Shown here: positions 25,765 to 36,160 of the stretch, piece after piece
How positions within the stretch are numbered: the first letter of the stretch is position 1
How the letters are laid out: the number at the start of each line of letters is the position of its first letter
DNA from: Arthrobacter sunyaminii
Lineage (GTDB): Bacteria; Actinomycetota; Actinomycetes; Actinomycetales; Micrococcaceae
DNA length: 64,000 nt
Direction of reading: 5' to 3'
Assembly (NCBI RefSeq): GCF_018866305.1
Contig: NZ_CP076456.1
Coordinates: 1,860,001 to 1,924,000 of the forward strand
Translations under genes and position numbers: made by a program
The notes under the pieces: generated by a model
What the model was told of the DNA's origin: nothing
Seen by the model: the letters and a program-made list of their open reading frames with translations, nothing else
The model's database searches: none

Positions 25765-25960
25765 GCAGCACCGCCCCTATGTGCCGCTGAAGACGGGGAT
25801 AGTGCTGTACCCGCCGTAATCGCTGATGCGTTGGTGCCGTCCTCAGGCTGAAGCGGCCGCTCAGGCGCGGTCCCTCTTCAACCTGCGAAGGAACCGGTGT
25901 TAGCTGGAGAGACACGGATTGAATCGATGTGCGGCCGCCCTGTGCGGGAAGGAAATCGAC

Positions 25961-27109
25961 ATGACGGAGAAGCTCCACCAATTTGCGGATCTATATCGGA
26001 AAACCGGTCCCTGGTGCGTTGCCTACGTGGACGCCGGCGCCGGAACAGTGGAGGGCCTGGAAGCCGCCGAAGTCCGTCCCGGAAACGTCAGGAACGCCGC
26101 GGCTGCGCAGGGCGCTCCGCCCGCGGATCTGGAGGCCCTCGAAACCGCAGTGGACCCGGCCCGCGGTGTGCCCGGTCCCGTGTCCCGGTTTGTCCTGGTC
26201 CGGGACGGCAACGTGGAGCTGAATGAGCTTTTGCCGGGGCCGCTGGTCACCCCGAAACAAATCCATGTGGGACCGGTGCCGGATCTGCTGCCGCTGTTCA
26301 AGCACCGCCCGGAGGAGTTCCCGTACATCGTTGCCGATGTGTCCCGGGAGGGCGGGGAAATCCGGCTGGAGTACGTCGGCCGTCCCGGCGCCAGCGTGGA
26401 GGACGTTGAAGGGTCCACCGAGGACATCCACAAACTGTCCGCCGGCACCTGGGGGCAGGACAAGATGCAGCGCCGGACCGAACAGGTTTGGCGCCGGAAT
26501 GCGGACGAGGTGGCCGCGCAGATTGACCGCATCGTGGACGCCAGCGGGGTGCGGCTGATTGTGCTGGCCGGAGATGTCCGCGCCCGGGGCCTGGTCCAGG
26601 ATCAACTGGCAGAGGCCCATAAACCGCTGGTCAGCATGCTCGACTCCCACGCCCGCACGGCGGGGCCGCACCAGGACAGTTTCGAGGACCGGGTCCGGGA
26701 ACTGATTGCGCTTCGATGGGCGGCTGAGCAGGAGCAGATCATAGACCGCCTCGCCCTGCAGCAGGGGCAGGCCAATCCCGAATCGGCCGCGGGCATCGGT
26801 GCAGTGGTGCATGCACTCCAGCAGGCCCAGGTGGACGTGCTGATCCTGAACGACAATGCTCTTGCGGACCGGACGCTGCTGGCTCTCGGCGCCGAGCCTT
26901 GGGTGGCAACGGCCGAGGAACAGGCCTTGGGCGCCGAAGTGCTGGGCAAGGTTCCGGCCTCGGCTGCGCTGCTGCGTGCGGCGTCCCTGACGGACGCGAG
27001 CCTGTTGCTGGTGCCTAACGGTGTGCTCCCGGGCGGCGGCGACGTCGCGGCTCTGCTGCGCTGGCAGACCGGCCCCAACGCTCCCGGAGGCAATGCGTCC
27101 CTGCCGTAG
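25961..27109 (+). CDS. Rv2629/baeRF family 2 protein (bacterial eRF1-like, Vms1-related)
   Basis: 382 residues from ATG 25961 (ribosome site GGGAAGGAAA). Three eRF1-like segments. A loop 'LSAGTWGQDKMQRRTEQVW' corresponds in position to the GGQ/GxxQ catalytic loop of release factors and Vms1, here reading G-T-W-G-Q. A middle 'VRLIVLAGDVRARGLVQDQL' strand-helix and a C-terminal pelota-like domain ('QAQVDVLILNDNALADRTLL') follow. Family members are proposed to act in ribosome rescue or hibernation. Direct peptidyl-tRNA cleavage is inferred only. Confidence 0.8.
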   Translation: MTEKLHQFADLYRKTGPWCVAYVDAGAGTVEGLEAAEVRPGNVRNAAAAQGAPPADLEALETAVDPARGVPGPVSRFVLVRDGNVELNELLPGPLVTPKQIHVGPVPDLLPLFKHRPEEFPYIVADVSREGGEIRLEYVGRPGASVEDVEGSTEDIHKLSAGTWGQDKMQRRTEQVWRRNADEVAAQIDRIVDASGVRLIVLAGDVRARGLVQDQLAEAHKPLVSMLDSHARTAGPHQDSFEDRVRELIALRWAAEQEQIIDRLALQQGQANPESAAGIGAVVHALQQAQVDVLILNDNALADRTLLALGAEPWVATAEEQALGAEVLGKVPASAALLRAASLTDASLLLVPNGVLPGGGDVAALLRWQTGPNAPGGNASLP

Positions 27110-27168
27110 ACAGGAGCAGTAGAAGCAGCGTGGGGGCGTGCATTTACAGATATCTGAAAGGCAACGCC

Positions 27169-28302
27169 ATGAGACTTCCTTCACCTCCGCGGCGGGCTTT
27201 CTCCGCAGTTCTTGCCGCTGTGCTGCTGATTCTGTTGACCGGCACCGGAGCCTTGGCCTCTTCCCCGGCCGCAAACTCCCGGCTAGCCCCCGCTGTGCCG
27301 GCGGTGGTGAACGATGACGCAGGTCCGCAGTTCTACAGCGGACTGACCATCGACGTCCCGGATGACGTCTTCGGAGACGTGTACGCGTCCGGCCAGACCA
27401 TCACTATCTCCGGCAACGTCACGGGCGATGTCATCGCCGCCGGCCAGACCATCAACATCACCGGAAACGTTGACGGCAATGTGCGTCTCGCCGGGCAGGA
27501 TGTGACCATCAGCGGCGAGGTCGCGCGCAGCGGCACCATCTTCGCCTCGACCCTCAACGTGGCCGACACCGGCGCCTTGGGAACCGACCTGGTGGGCGCC
27601 GCGGGTGACATCGACATAGCCGGGGCGGTGGGCCGTGATGTGGAGGTGGGAGTTGGAGACCTCACCATCGACGGAGTGGTTGGGGGCAACCTGACGTATA
27701 CCTCCGATGACGAGGCAGAGATCGCCCAGGGCGCGGTCAGCGGCACCGTGGAACGCATCGCACCGGAGACCCCCGAGGAGCCGTCTGTGGGGGAGCGGTT
27801 TGTCGGGTGGCTGCTCGGCCTGCTTTATGCGCTGGTCGCCCTGAGCCTTGTGACGGTGTTCGCCGGCTGGCTCCTGCCCCGTTTGCTGCACCGGGTGACC
27901 GATCAGCTGGTGCCACGGCCGTGGAAAGCGCTGCTGGTAGGTTTCGTGGCATCCATTGCCGTTCCCGTGGTGCTGCTCGTCCTGCTGGTGACGGTCATCG
28001 GAGCCCCGCTTGCACTGGCCGGCCTGCTGGTCTGGATCACGCTCACGCTCGCAACATTTGTCTTCGGTGCGTACTACATCGGCAGGCTCCTGTTCCGCGG
28101 CAACCAGCATCCCGTGGTCAAATCACTTGTTGGCGGGGTGATCCTCATTGTGGCGCTGCATATCCCGTGGCTGAACATCGCCGTCTGGCTGGCCATGGTG
28201 TTCTTTGGCCTCGGCGCGCAGCTTCTGGCGATCTATGACAAGCGGCCGTGGCAGCGGGCGCTGCCGTCGTCATCTGCTTCCAGCAGCTCCGAGACATCAT
28301 GA
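27169..28302 (+). CDS. Secreted/membrane bactofilin-like polymer-forming protein
   Basis: 377 residues from ATG 27169 (ribosome site GAAAGG). A signal peptide or anchor (FSAVLAAVLLILLTGTGALA) is followed by an extracellular right-handed beta-helix of short repeats (e.g. 'GDVYASGQTITISGNVTGDV', then DVIAAGQTINITGN, NVRLAGQDVTISGE), as in bactofilin/polymer-forming domains. Four C-terminal membrane helices and a Ser-rich tail follow. It probably assembles at the outer face of the membrane. A weak stem follows the stop. No operon partner is evident. Confidence 0.8.
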   Translation: MRLPSPPRRAFSAVLAAVLLILLTGTGALASSPAANSRLAPAVPAVVNDDAGPQFYSGLTIDVPDDVFGDVYASGQTITISGNVTGDVIAAGQTINITGNVDGNVRLAGQDVTISGEVARSGTIFASTLNVADTGALGTDLVGAAGDIDIAGAVGRDVEVGVGDLTIDGVVGGNLTYTSDDEAEIAQGAVSGTVERIAPETPEEPSVGERFVGWLLGLLYALVALSLVTVFAGWLLPRLLHRVTDQLVPRPWKALLVGFVASIAVPVVLLVLLVTVIGAPLALAGLLVWITLTLATFVFGAYYIGRLLFRGNQHPVVKSLVGGVILIVALHIPWLNIAVWLAMVFFGLGAQLLAIYDKRPWQRALPSSSASSSSETS

Positions 28303-28352
28303 TCGGGCGAAAAGTCTCGCCGGAATAAGTTCCGCCGGGCACGGGTACCGGC

Positions 28353-29069
28353 TTAGAAGACGCGCTCGGCCACGTTCACCCGGGAGGCGGACTTCAATGC
28401 GGACTCGACCTTCGCCTTGGGCGTTGTGCCCGGAACCGAGGTCATCAGCTGGTCGTCGGGCGTTCCGGCATCCGCGAGGTAGAGACGGGTGTAGCCGGAG
28501 GAGTCCGGCTCAAACCGCCAGCTGTCGGCAAGGGTGCCGGCGTCGACCACGTCGTAGCCCAGCGCATCGATGAGCGCCGCCGCCTCAGCCTTTGCGGCCG
28601 GATTGTCGGAAGCCACGGGGAGTGCGGAGCGGTCTGCGGACCCGGAAGGGCGGGCCAGCAGCGGAATGTGGTGGGCCAGGATGTTATTGAAGGCCTTGAC
28701 GTACTGCACTCCGGGAAGCAGGCTCTGTACCAGTTCGCTCGTGGTCACCGTGCTCTCATCAAGCTCAGCAATGCGCCCGTCCCGGGATGGGTAGTAATTG
28801 CTGGTGTCCAGGACGATCTTGCCGTCCAGCAACCCGTCGGGAAGGCCGGAGACCGCGCTCAGCGGAATGGAAAGCACGACGGCGTCGCCGAGTTTCGCTG
28901 CGTCCTCCACCGTTCCGGCCTGGGCCAGCGGGCCCAGTTCGGCGACCAGGTCCGTCAGCGTTTCGGGTCCCCGCGAGTTGGCAATGACAACGTTCATGCC
29001 CGCCGCAACCGCGAGCCGTGCGACCGCGGATCCGATGTTTCCGCTTCCGATAATTCCCAATGTGGCCAC
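28353..29069 (-). CDS. NAD(P)-binding protein of the F420-dependent NADP reductase type (paralogue 1)
   Basis: 238 residues. 'TLGIIGSGNIGSAVARLAVA' is the dinucleotide fold, 'VVIANSRGPETL' the NADP-2'-phosphate region, and 'VLDTSNYYPSRDGRI' and 'YVKAFNNI' match the family. Closely related to the protein at 37994, and more distantly to that at 38790. Probably an NADPH oxidoreductase of unknown substrate. Confidence 0.85.
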   Translation of the reverse strand: MATLGIIGSGNIGSAVARLAVAAGMNVVIANSRGPETLTDLVAELGPLAQAGTVEDAAKLGDAVVLSIPLSAVSGLPDGLLDGKIVLDTSNYYPSRDGRIAELDESTVTTSELVQSLLPGVQYVKAFNNILAHHIPLLARPSGSADRSALPVASDNPAAKAEAAALIDALGYDVVDAGTLADSWRFEPDSSGYTRLYLADAGTPDDQLMTSVPGTTPKAKVESALKSASRVNVAERVF

Positions 29070-29193
29070 GATAAATCCCTTCGATGATGTTCGGCTGGAC
29101 CGGCGGGGGTGAACTCCGGCAGTCCCTCAAGGGGGTAACTGCGGCCGAGGCGGAGGAATTCCCCCCCGGGCGGCTCCATCCCGAAGGGGTAAC

Positions 29194-29898
29194 CTACGCG
29201 CCGGCGTCAACGTTTCCCGTCGGGCTGAAGGCACGGACCGGGCGCGGCCGGCGGAAGCCGACCACCGTCAGGTAAATACCCAGCGACGCTTCCCAAATAA
29301 TCTCCGGAAGGGTGGCCAGCGCGGAGGGAACCGAGGACTGTTCATAGGCACCGAAAAGCACGGCAAGGCCGGACAGCGACATCAGCGGACCGCCGATCAG
29401 GCCGAATAGTGCCATCGGCCGCGGCACCAGATGTGAGCGGTACATCAGGAACCCGAGCAGCAGCCCGTTTCCGATGCCCACCACGAACCCCGGGCCGAGC
29501 AGGAAAGTCCAGCCGTGCAGCGCCACCAGCGCCCGCGCCACGGGCAGGTACTCATCGGCGCCGGCGGTCTGCCTCAGTGTCACCACGGTGAGCACGCTGA
29601 GGATTCCGACGGCAATCAGGGCGCACTCCATGATCCGGGCCGCAACATACCCGACCGCAGCGGTCTCGCTGTGCCGGCGGAGGACGGGAAACAGTACGAC
29701 GGCGGTGCCGATGTTCGCGATGATCAGCACCAGTTCGCAGACGGCGCCGAGCAGGACCCGCGTATCGGCACCGGAACCGGTGACGTAGTCCGGGTCCGTG
29801 AGTAGCGGCGCATACAGCGCGGCCCCGGCAATGGCCGAGACGAAGGTGAGGAGAAAGAGGGGCCCGGCGGTCCGGGCCGTGCGGTGAGAGGTCTGCAT
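29194..29898 (-). CDS. DUF4386 family membrane protein
   Basis: 234 residues from ATG 29898 (ribosome site ACAGGAG). About six transmembrane helices with DUF4386 features: 'TAGPLFLLTFVSAIAGAAL', 'GYVAARIMECALIAVGIL', 'LHGWTFLLGPGFVVGIGNGL', 'FGLIGGPLMSLSGLAVLFG'. Function unknown; often divergent from and repressed by a TetR regulator, as here. Confidence 0.88.
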   Translation of the reverse strand: MQTSHRTARTAGPLFLLTFVSAIAGAALYAPLLTDPDYVTGSGADTRVLLGAVCELVLIIANIGTAVVLFPVLRRHSETAAVGYVAARIMECALIAVGILSVLTVVTLRQTAGADEYLPVARALVALHGWTFLLGPGFVVGIGNGLLLGFLMYRSHLVPRPMALFGLIGGPLMSLSGLAVLFGAYEQSSVPSALATLPEIIWEASLGIYLTVVGFRRPRPVRAFSPTGNVDAGA

Positions 29899-29915
29899 GA
29901 CGCTCCTGTCAGCAA

Positions 29916-29967
29916 AGGTGTACCGCGTACACCTGATGCGATGAACATAGGTGTATGTCGTACACTC
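29916..29967. promoter_or_regulatory. Two TetR-type operators between DUF4386 and tetR
   Basis: A perfect 19-bp palindrome AGGTGTACCGCGTACACCT (29916-29934) and a second, imperfect site AGGTGTA-N5-TACACTC (29949-29967), sharing GTGTA/TACAC half-sites. Their position between divergent genes, one of them a TetR repressor, indicates autoregulation and control of the DUF4386 gene. Confidence 0.85.
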
Positions 29968-29998
29968 TGTCAAGCATCGATTCTCGGAAGGCGGCTCT

Positions 29999-30700
29999 AT
30001 GGGACAGGTACCGAAGGCACGGCAGGAGGAACCGTCCGCCCGCCGCCAGCGCCTGAACAGGAGCGCCGTGCTGCGCGCCGGCGTCGTCCTGGCCGACCAG
30101 GTGGGGATCGACGGTTTCACCATGCGCACGTTGGCGGAGAAACTCGGTGTGGTGCCGATGGCGCTGTACAAGCATGTGGCGAACAAGCAGGAACTGCTCG
30201 AGGGCATGGTGGACCTGGTCTGGGCGGAGGTCACGGAACCGGAGGGCGGGTACGGCTGGAAGCAGGCCATGCGGGACCGTGCCGTCTCCCTCCGGGCCGC
30301 ACTGTTCAGGCACCGCTGGGCGGTGGGGCGGATGGAGGCGGCCGGCCGGCCGGGGCCGGAGAACCTGCGCCAACACAACGCGCTGCTGGGCTGCCTAAGG
30401 GAGAACGGATTTTCCTTCCGGGCCACCGTCCACGTCACCAGCCTGCTGGACGCCTACGTGTACGGCTTCGCGCTGCAGCAGGAGACCCTGTCCTTCGAGA
30501 CCCCGGAGGAGTCGGCCGAGGCCGCCGCTGCCACCCGCGATGCTGAGTCGGCGGAGGCTGCTGCCCGGTATCCGTACCTGCTCGAAGTGGTGGAGGAGCT
30601 GGCTAAGGAGGGCTACGACTACGACACCGAGTTCGGCGTCGGGCTGGACGTTCTGCTGGATGGCATCGAGGTTCTGCGGGGTTCCTGGCGCGACGGCTAG
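29999..30700 (+). CDS. TetR-family repressor
   Basis: 233 residues from ATG 29999 (ribosome site GGAAGG). The N-terminal HTH is 'LADQVGIDGFTMRTLAEKLG' followed by VVPMALYKHVANKQELLEGM. The C-terminal ligand domain belongs to the tetracycline-repressor-like (TetR_C) group ('HRWAVGRME' and 'LLDAYVYGFALQQETL'). It should bind the GTGTA-N-TACAC palindromes beside it; a near-identical site lies before the gene at 57870. Confidence 0.92.
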   Translation: MGQVPKARQEEPSARRQRLNRSAVLRAGVVLADQVGIDGFTMRTLAEKLGVVPMALYKHVANKQELLEGMVDLVWAEVTEPEGGYGWKQAMRDRAVSLRAALFRHRWAVGRMEAAGRPGPENLRQHNALLGCLRENGFSFRATVHVTSLLDAYVYGFALQQETLSFETPEESAEAAAATRDAESAEAAARYPYLLEVVEELAKEGYDYDTEFGVGLDVLLDGIEVLRGSWRDG

Positions 30701-30764
30701 GTGCGGCCAGGCGGCGAGCTCGGGCACGGGGTCTTGGAGGGTGGCGCAGCTCCGGCGGGGGAAT

Positions 30765-30931
30765 CTAGCTCCGGCGCGCGGCCTGCACAACGACGTCGGG
30801 CAGGGTGACGGTCTGTCCGTCCGGCGCCGTGACGGTGCGGGACTGCGTGTCGGCGGACCTAATGGTCCATTCCACCGGATCCAGCAGTGCCGCAACGTCG
30901 ACAGCGGTGACGGTGGCTTCGCCGGGCGGCG
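30765..30931 (-). pseudogene. C-terminal scrap of a methyltransferase-like gene
   Basis: A minus-strand frame, ending at TAG 30765, reads about 55 residues including 'VDVAALLDPVEWTI' and 'TVTAPDGQTVTLPDVVV', like the last strands of small class I methyltransferases. It has no start and is joined directly to the 5' end of a histidine phosphatase gene. Family assignment is tentative. Confidence 0.35.
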
Positions 30932-31015
30932 TCGAGTTCGACGCCGGGGGTCCGGCCGGCCAGCAGCCCGGAGGCGTTCGCTGTGGTGCGGCCGTGCCGC
31001 ACGAGGATTACTGTT
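30932..31015. repeat. 84-bp direct repeat, left copy
   Basis: Matches 35711-35794 at 81 of 84 positions by my alignment, in the same orientation. The two copies frame a 4.7-kb module of five genes. Both are the 5' end of a histidine phosphatase gene on the minus strand. Confidence 0.9.
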
Positions 31016-31019
31016 GCCA

Positions 31020-31039
<20 letters not shown>
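30932..31039 (-). pseudogene. Histidine phosphatase 5' fragment (left copy)
   Basis: ATG 31019 on the minus strand starts 'ATVILVRHGRTTANASGLLA', then GRTPGVELD: the first ~30 residues of a histidine phosphatase with its catalytic RHG. Beyond 'VELD' the sequence changes to the methyltransferase scrap. Most of the gene is absent. The same 5' end occurs again at 35711-35794. Confidence 0.7.
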
Positions 31040-33181
<2,142 letters not shown>

Positions 33182-33298
33182 TACAGCGTTAGTTCCCCGA
33201 GCCAGAGCGACAGGCGCAGGGCTACAACCGTCTCTCCATCGCCTCCCACCACCCCGTGCCGGGGGCGAAGCGCCCCTCACCCACCAACAGGAGCAGCC

Positions 33299-34336
33299 AT
33301 GACCCACGACGCTCTGAACTCCCTGGGACACAGCACCGTCCCCGGCCCTCCCCCCGATCTCGGAGAGCGCCTCACCCCGCGGAACGTGCCGTTGGGCGGG
33401 CCGCGGGCCATGACCGTGCGCCGCACCCTGCCGCAGCGGACCCGGTCCCTCATCGGTCCGTGGTGTTTCGTCGACCACTTCGGTCCCGACGACGTCTCCG
33501 CCAACGGCGGCATGGCCGTGCCCCGCCACCCCCACGCCGGTCTCGCGACCGTGACCCTTCTGTTCTCCGGGCAGGTCCTGCACCGCGACTCGACCGGGTT
33601 CACCAACACTGTGCGCCCTGGGGAGGTGAATCTCATGATCGCGGGCCGGGGCATCTCCCACTCCGAGTTCTCCACCCCGGACACCACCCGCCTGCACGGG
33701 ATCCAGCTCTGGTATGCCCTGCCGGACGACCTCCGCCACGGGCCACCGGAAGCCCAGCATCATGTCCCCACGCCGGAGATCAGGCCCGGGGGTACCGTGC
33801 GCACATATGTCGGGCGCATCGCAGGCGCCTGCTCACCGATCGACACCCGGACGCCGGCTCACGCCGCCGAAGCCCTCATCAACCCCGGTGAAAGCCTCGA
33901 CCTGCCGCTGGACCCGAACTGCGAGCACGGACTACTTCTCGATACCGGGTCGGTCTCCCTCGCGGCGTGGGGAGCAGACGGTGTCGAGGCCTCTGCGCGA
34001 ACCGCGCTGTCGCCCGGCGCGCTGCACTATCTCCCCGCCGGGCTGCCTGGCGTGCGCTTGCACGCCAGGCCCGGACCAGGCGCCCGCGTCGTGATCATGG
34101 GTGGCCCACCCTTCGACGAGGACATCGTCCTGTGGTGGAACTTCGTGGCCCGCAGCCACGCCGAGATCGTCACCTACCGCACCCAATGGCAGCGCGAAAT
34201 CGGCGCCGAACCGGGTCCTGCACCGGGACCGGTGCGCTTCGGCCCATACCCCTCCGAGCCTTCGGGTGCGCTGCCCGCACCCGAACTGCCCAATGCCCAG
34301 ATCAGACCCCGTACACGAGCGAGAGGACAGCAATGA
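33299..34336 (+). CDS. Pirin family protein
   Basis: 345 residues. Bicupin pirin fold: 'IGPWCFVDHFGPDDV', metal-binding 'PRHPHAGLATVTLLF' and 'PGEVNLMIAGRGISHSE', then the C-terminal cupin ending 'GGPPFDEDIVLWWNFVARSH'. Pirins bind iron and may act as redox sensors or quercetin 2,3-dioxygenases. It overlaps the acetyltransferase gene by ATGA. Confidence 0.92.
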   Translation: MTHDALNSLGHSTVPGPPPDLGERLTPRNVPLGGPRAMTVRRTLPQRTRSLIGPWCFVDHFGPDDVSANGGMAVPRHPHAGLATVTLLFSGQVLHRDSTGFTNTVRPGEVNLMIAGRGISHSEFSTPDTTRLHGIQLWYALPDDLRHGPPEAQHHVPTPEIRPGGTVRTYVGRIAGACSPIDTRTPAHAAEALINPGESLDLPLDPNCEHGLLLDTGSVSLAAWGADGVEASARTALSPGALHYLPAGLPGVRLHARPGPGARVVIMGGPPFDEDIVLWWNFVARSHAEIVTYRTQWQREIGAEPGPAPGPVRFGPYPSEPSGALPAPELPNAQIRPRTRARGQQ

Positions 34337-34713
34337 CAACCGAAAGTGAACGCAGCACGACTCAGACCCAGCCCGTCGAGGTGCGCAACAACTCTGAAGA
34401 GAGCCGTTTCGACATTCTGGTAGGGGGCGTCTCAGCGGGGTTCTCGATGTATACCCACCATGACGAGGGTCCATCGCGGCAGCGCATCTTCTACCACACC
34501 GTGATCGACGAGCAGTTCGACGGGCGGGGCCTGGCCAGCGTCCTCACCCGCACTGCCCTGAGAACCAGCGTCCAGGAGGGGTATCGCCTGGTGGCGGTCT
34601 GCCCCTACGTTGCGAGATGGCTCACGACGCATCGGGACGTCGACGACGCCGTCGACAGGGTCCGCCCAGCCCATCTCGCGGCAGTGCGACGGGCCGCGCA
34701 AGGGTCCGGCTGA
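34333..34713 (+). CDS. YidJ-type GNAT acetyltransferase
   Basis: 126 residues from ATG 34333, overlapping the pirin stop. It is the short GCN5-related fold: '[16 protein letters not shown]', '[20 protein letters not shown]' (acetyl-CoA loop R-G-L-A) and '[14 protein letters not shown]'. Substrate unknown; its partner role with pirin is suggested only by the overlap. Confidence 0.87.
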   Translation: MTTESERSTTQTQPVEVRNNSEESRFDILVGGVSAGFSMYTHHDEGPSRQRIFYHTVIDEQFDGRGLASVLTRTALRTSVQEGYRLVAVCPYVARWLTTHRDVDDAVDRVRPAHLAAVRRAAQGSG

Positions 34714-34751
34714 TCGATCAGGTACATACCGCCCCTAGAGAGGTTAGTGTC

Positions 34752-35659
34752 ATGTCTGCAGTCCACCACCGCTTTGCGACCATCGAGGGCCGCCGGATCT
34801 TCTACCGTGAGGCAGGATCTCCCGAGTCACCAACGGTCGTTCTGCTCCACGGGTACCCGACCAGTTCGGCCATGTACCGCAACCTGATCCCGTTGCTCGC
34901 GGACCGCTACCACGTCGTCGCGCCAGACCATCTCGGCTTCGGGCTATCCGATGCCCCGAGCGTCGACGAGTTTCGTACTCCTTCGACGCCCTCGCCCGAA
35001 TCACATCCTCCCTGCTGGCCAGCCTCGAAATCACCAAGTATGCGATCGTCGTGCAGGATTATGGTGCTCCGATCGGGTGGCGGTTAGCTCTGGAGGATCC
35101 GTCGGCGATCACAGCGATCATCAGTCAGAACGGCAACGCCTACGAGGAGGGCTTCGTCGAGTCGTTCTGGAAGGACGTCTGGGCCTACGCGCGGGCCCAG
35201 ACTCCGCAGACAGAGGCGGCCGTGCGGGCCGCGCTCACGCGTGAGGCCATCCGCTGGCAGTACGTGACTGGCGTTGCCGACCCCACCCTGGTGGACCCCG
35301 GAACCTGGGAACGGGATGCTTCGCTGATCGGACGACCGGGCAACGACCTCGTCCAGCTCGCCCTGTTCCGTAACTATGCATCCAACATTCCGCTATACCC
35401 CCGCCTACACGAGTACTTCCGTAGTACGCAGGTCCCTTTGCTGGCCGTATGGGGGCAAGGCGATGAGATCTTCGGGCCGGAGGGCGCGCACGCGTTCTCC
35501 CGGGACCTCCCCAACGCGCACATTGAGCTCCACCCCGGCGGGCACTTCTTGCTTGAGTCCGGGCTCGAGGCGGCGGCGGCGGTGATCCGCTCGTTCCTCA
35601 GCGAAGTCGGCTGGATGGGCAACGCCGTCCTGTCCGCGCCGCCCACGCCCACTGTCTGA
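34752..35659 (+). pseudogene. Dehalogenase/epoxide-hydrolase-like alpha/beta hydrolase with a one-base frameshift
   Basis: From ATG 34752 the frame gives '[16 protein letters not shown]' and '[19 protein letters not shown]', then loses similarity and stops at 35087. From about 34973 the protein continues in the neighbouring frame: '[14 protein letters not shown]', '[17 protein letters not shown]' (an Asp nucleophile as in haloalkane dehalogenases), 'LAVWGQGDEIFGPEGA' and 'GGHFLLES' with the His. One base is missing near TTTCG-TAC. Restored length ~302 residues. It could be a sequencing error, since all catalytic residues are otherwise intact. Confidence 0.78.
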
Positions 35660-35710
35660 CACGTTCTGTCGGCCGCGCCCGTCGAGGCAGCCTGGTCCCG
35701 ACCCACCTGA

Positions 35711-35794
35711 TCGAGTTCGACGCCGGGGGTCCGGCCGGCCAGCAGCCAGGATGCATTCGCTGTGGTGCGGCCGTGCCGCACGAGGATTACTGTT
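35711..35794. repeat. 84-bp direct repeat, right copy (histidine phosphatase 5' fragment)
   Basis: Same sequence as 30932-31015 with three substitutions. On the minus strand it encodes 'TVILVRHGRTTANASWLLAG' and GRTPGVELD, then runs on for a few more family-like residues (QVGRDQAAS) before losing similarity. The seven bases that would include its ATG are missing compared with the left copy, so this copy cannot start normally. Confidence 0.85.
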
Positions 35795-35939
35795 CTCCAG
35801 CGGAGTATTACGCCGAATTATGCACTGTTACATTCTCGTCGATCAGGCTTTGTTGCGTTGGTTTACGTGATCATCACGGGCAAGTAACCCAGCAATAATC
35901 TTTCAAGAATCTGGCCGCGATTCTCGGACTGGGCCTTTC
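35795..35939. other. AT-richer junction with a possible insertion-sequence end
   Basis: Contains GGCTTTGTTGCG at 35846-35857, which resembles the outer tip of some IS5/IS6-type terminal repeats. No matching second end and no transposase were found, so this is only a hint of a past insertion at the module edge. Confidence 0.25.
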
Positions 35940-36080
35940 ATGCGGGGCCCCCGGTCCGCGGTTTGGCCCGACCGCAGAACCACTAGGGCTGGGCTTCAGC
36001 TTCAGGGAGCAGGCGGCCCTTGGCCTGTACGCGCGTGCCTGGAGTAAGGATAAAGAAGCGCAATATTCCGGCGAGGAGCG
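35940..36080 (+). pseudogene. Relic of a second copy of the lantibiotic-dehydratase C-domain gene
   Basis: Bases 35940-35985 (GGTCCGCGGTTTGGCCCGAC etc.) match the gene at 57870 around 58435-58475. They are joined, with ~285 bases missing, to a stretch (35988-36066) matching its 3' end, encoding 'REQAALGLYARAWSKDKEA'. The match is close at the DNA level, so duplication was relatively recent, but only these pieces remain. Confidence 0.75.
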
Positions 36081-36107
36081 CTCGTCGCAACCGTCAAAGC
36101 GGTAGGC

Positions 36108-36146
36108 GACGGCAGGCCTCCCGCGTCACGCGGAAGGCCTGCCGTC
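36108..36146 (-). terminator. Hairpin after the Old Yellow Enzyme gene
   Basis: Perfect 12-bp stem GACGGCAGGCCT (36108-36119) with its complement (36135-36146), with a nested CCGCG/CGCGG stem. It ends 15 bases past the gene stop at 36161 (minus strand). Confidence 0.65.
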
Positions 36147-36160
36147 ATCGTTCGCCTGGG

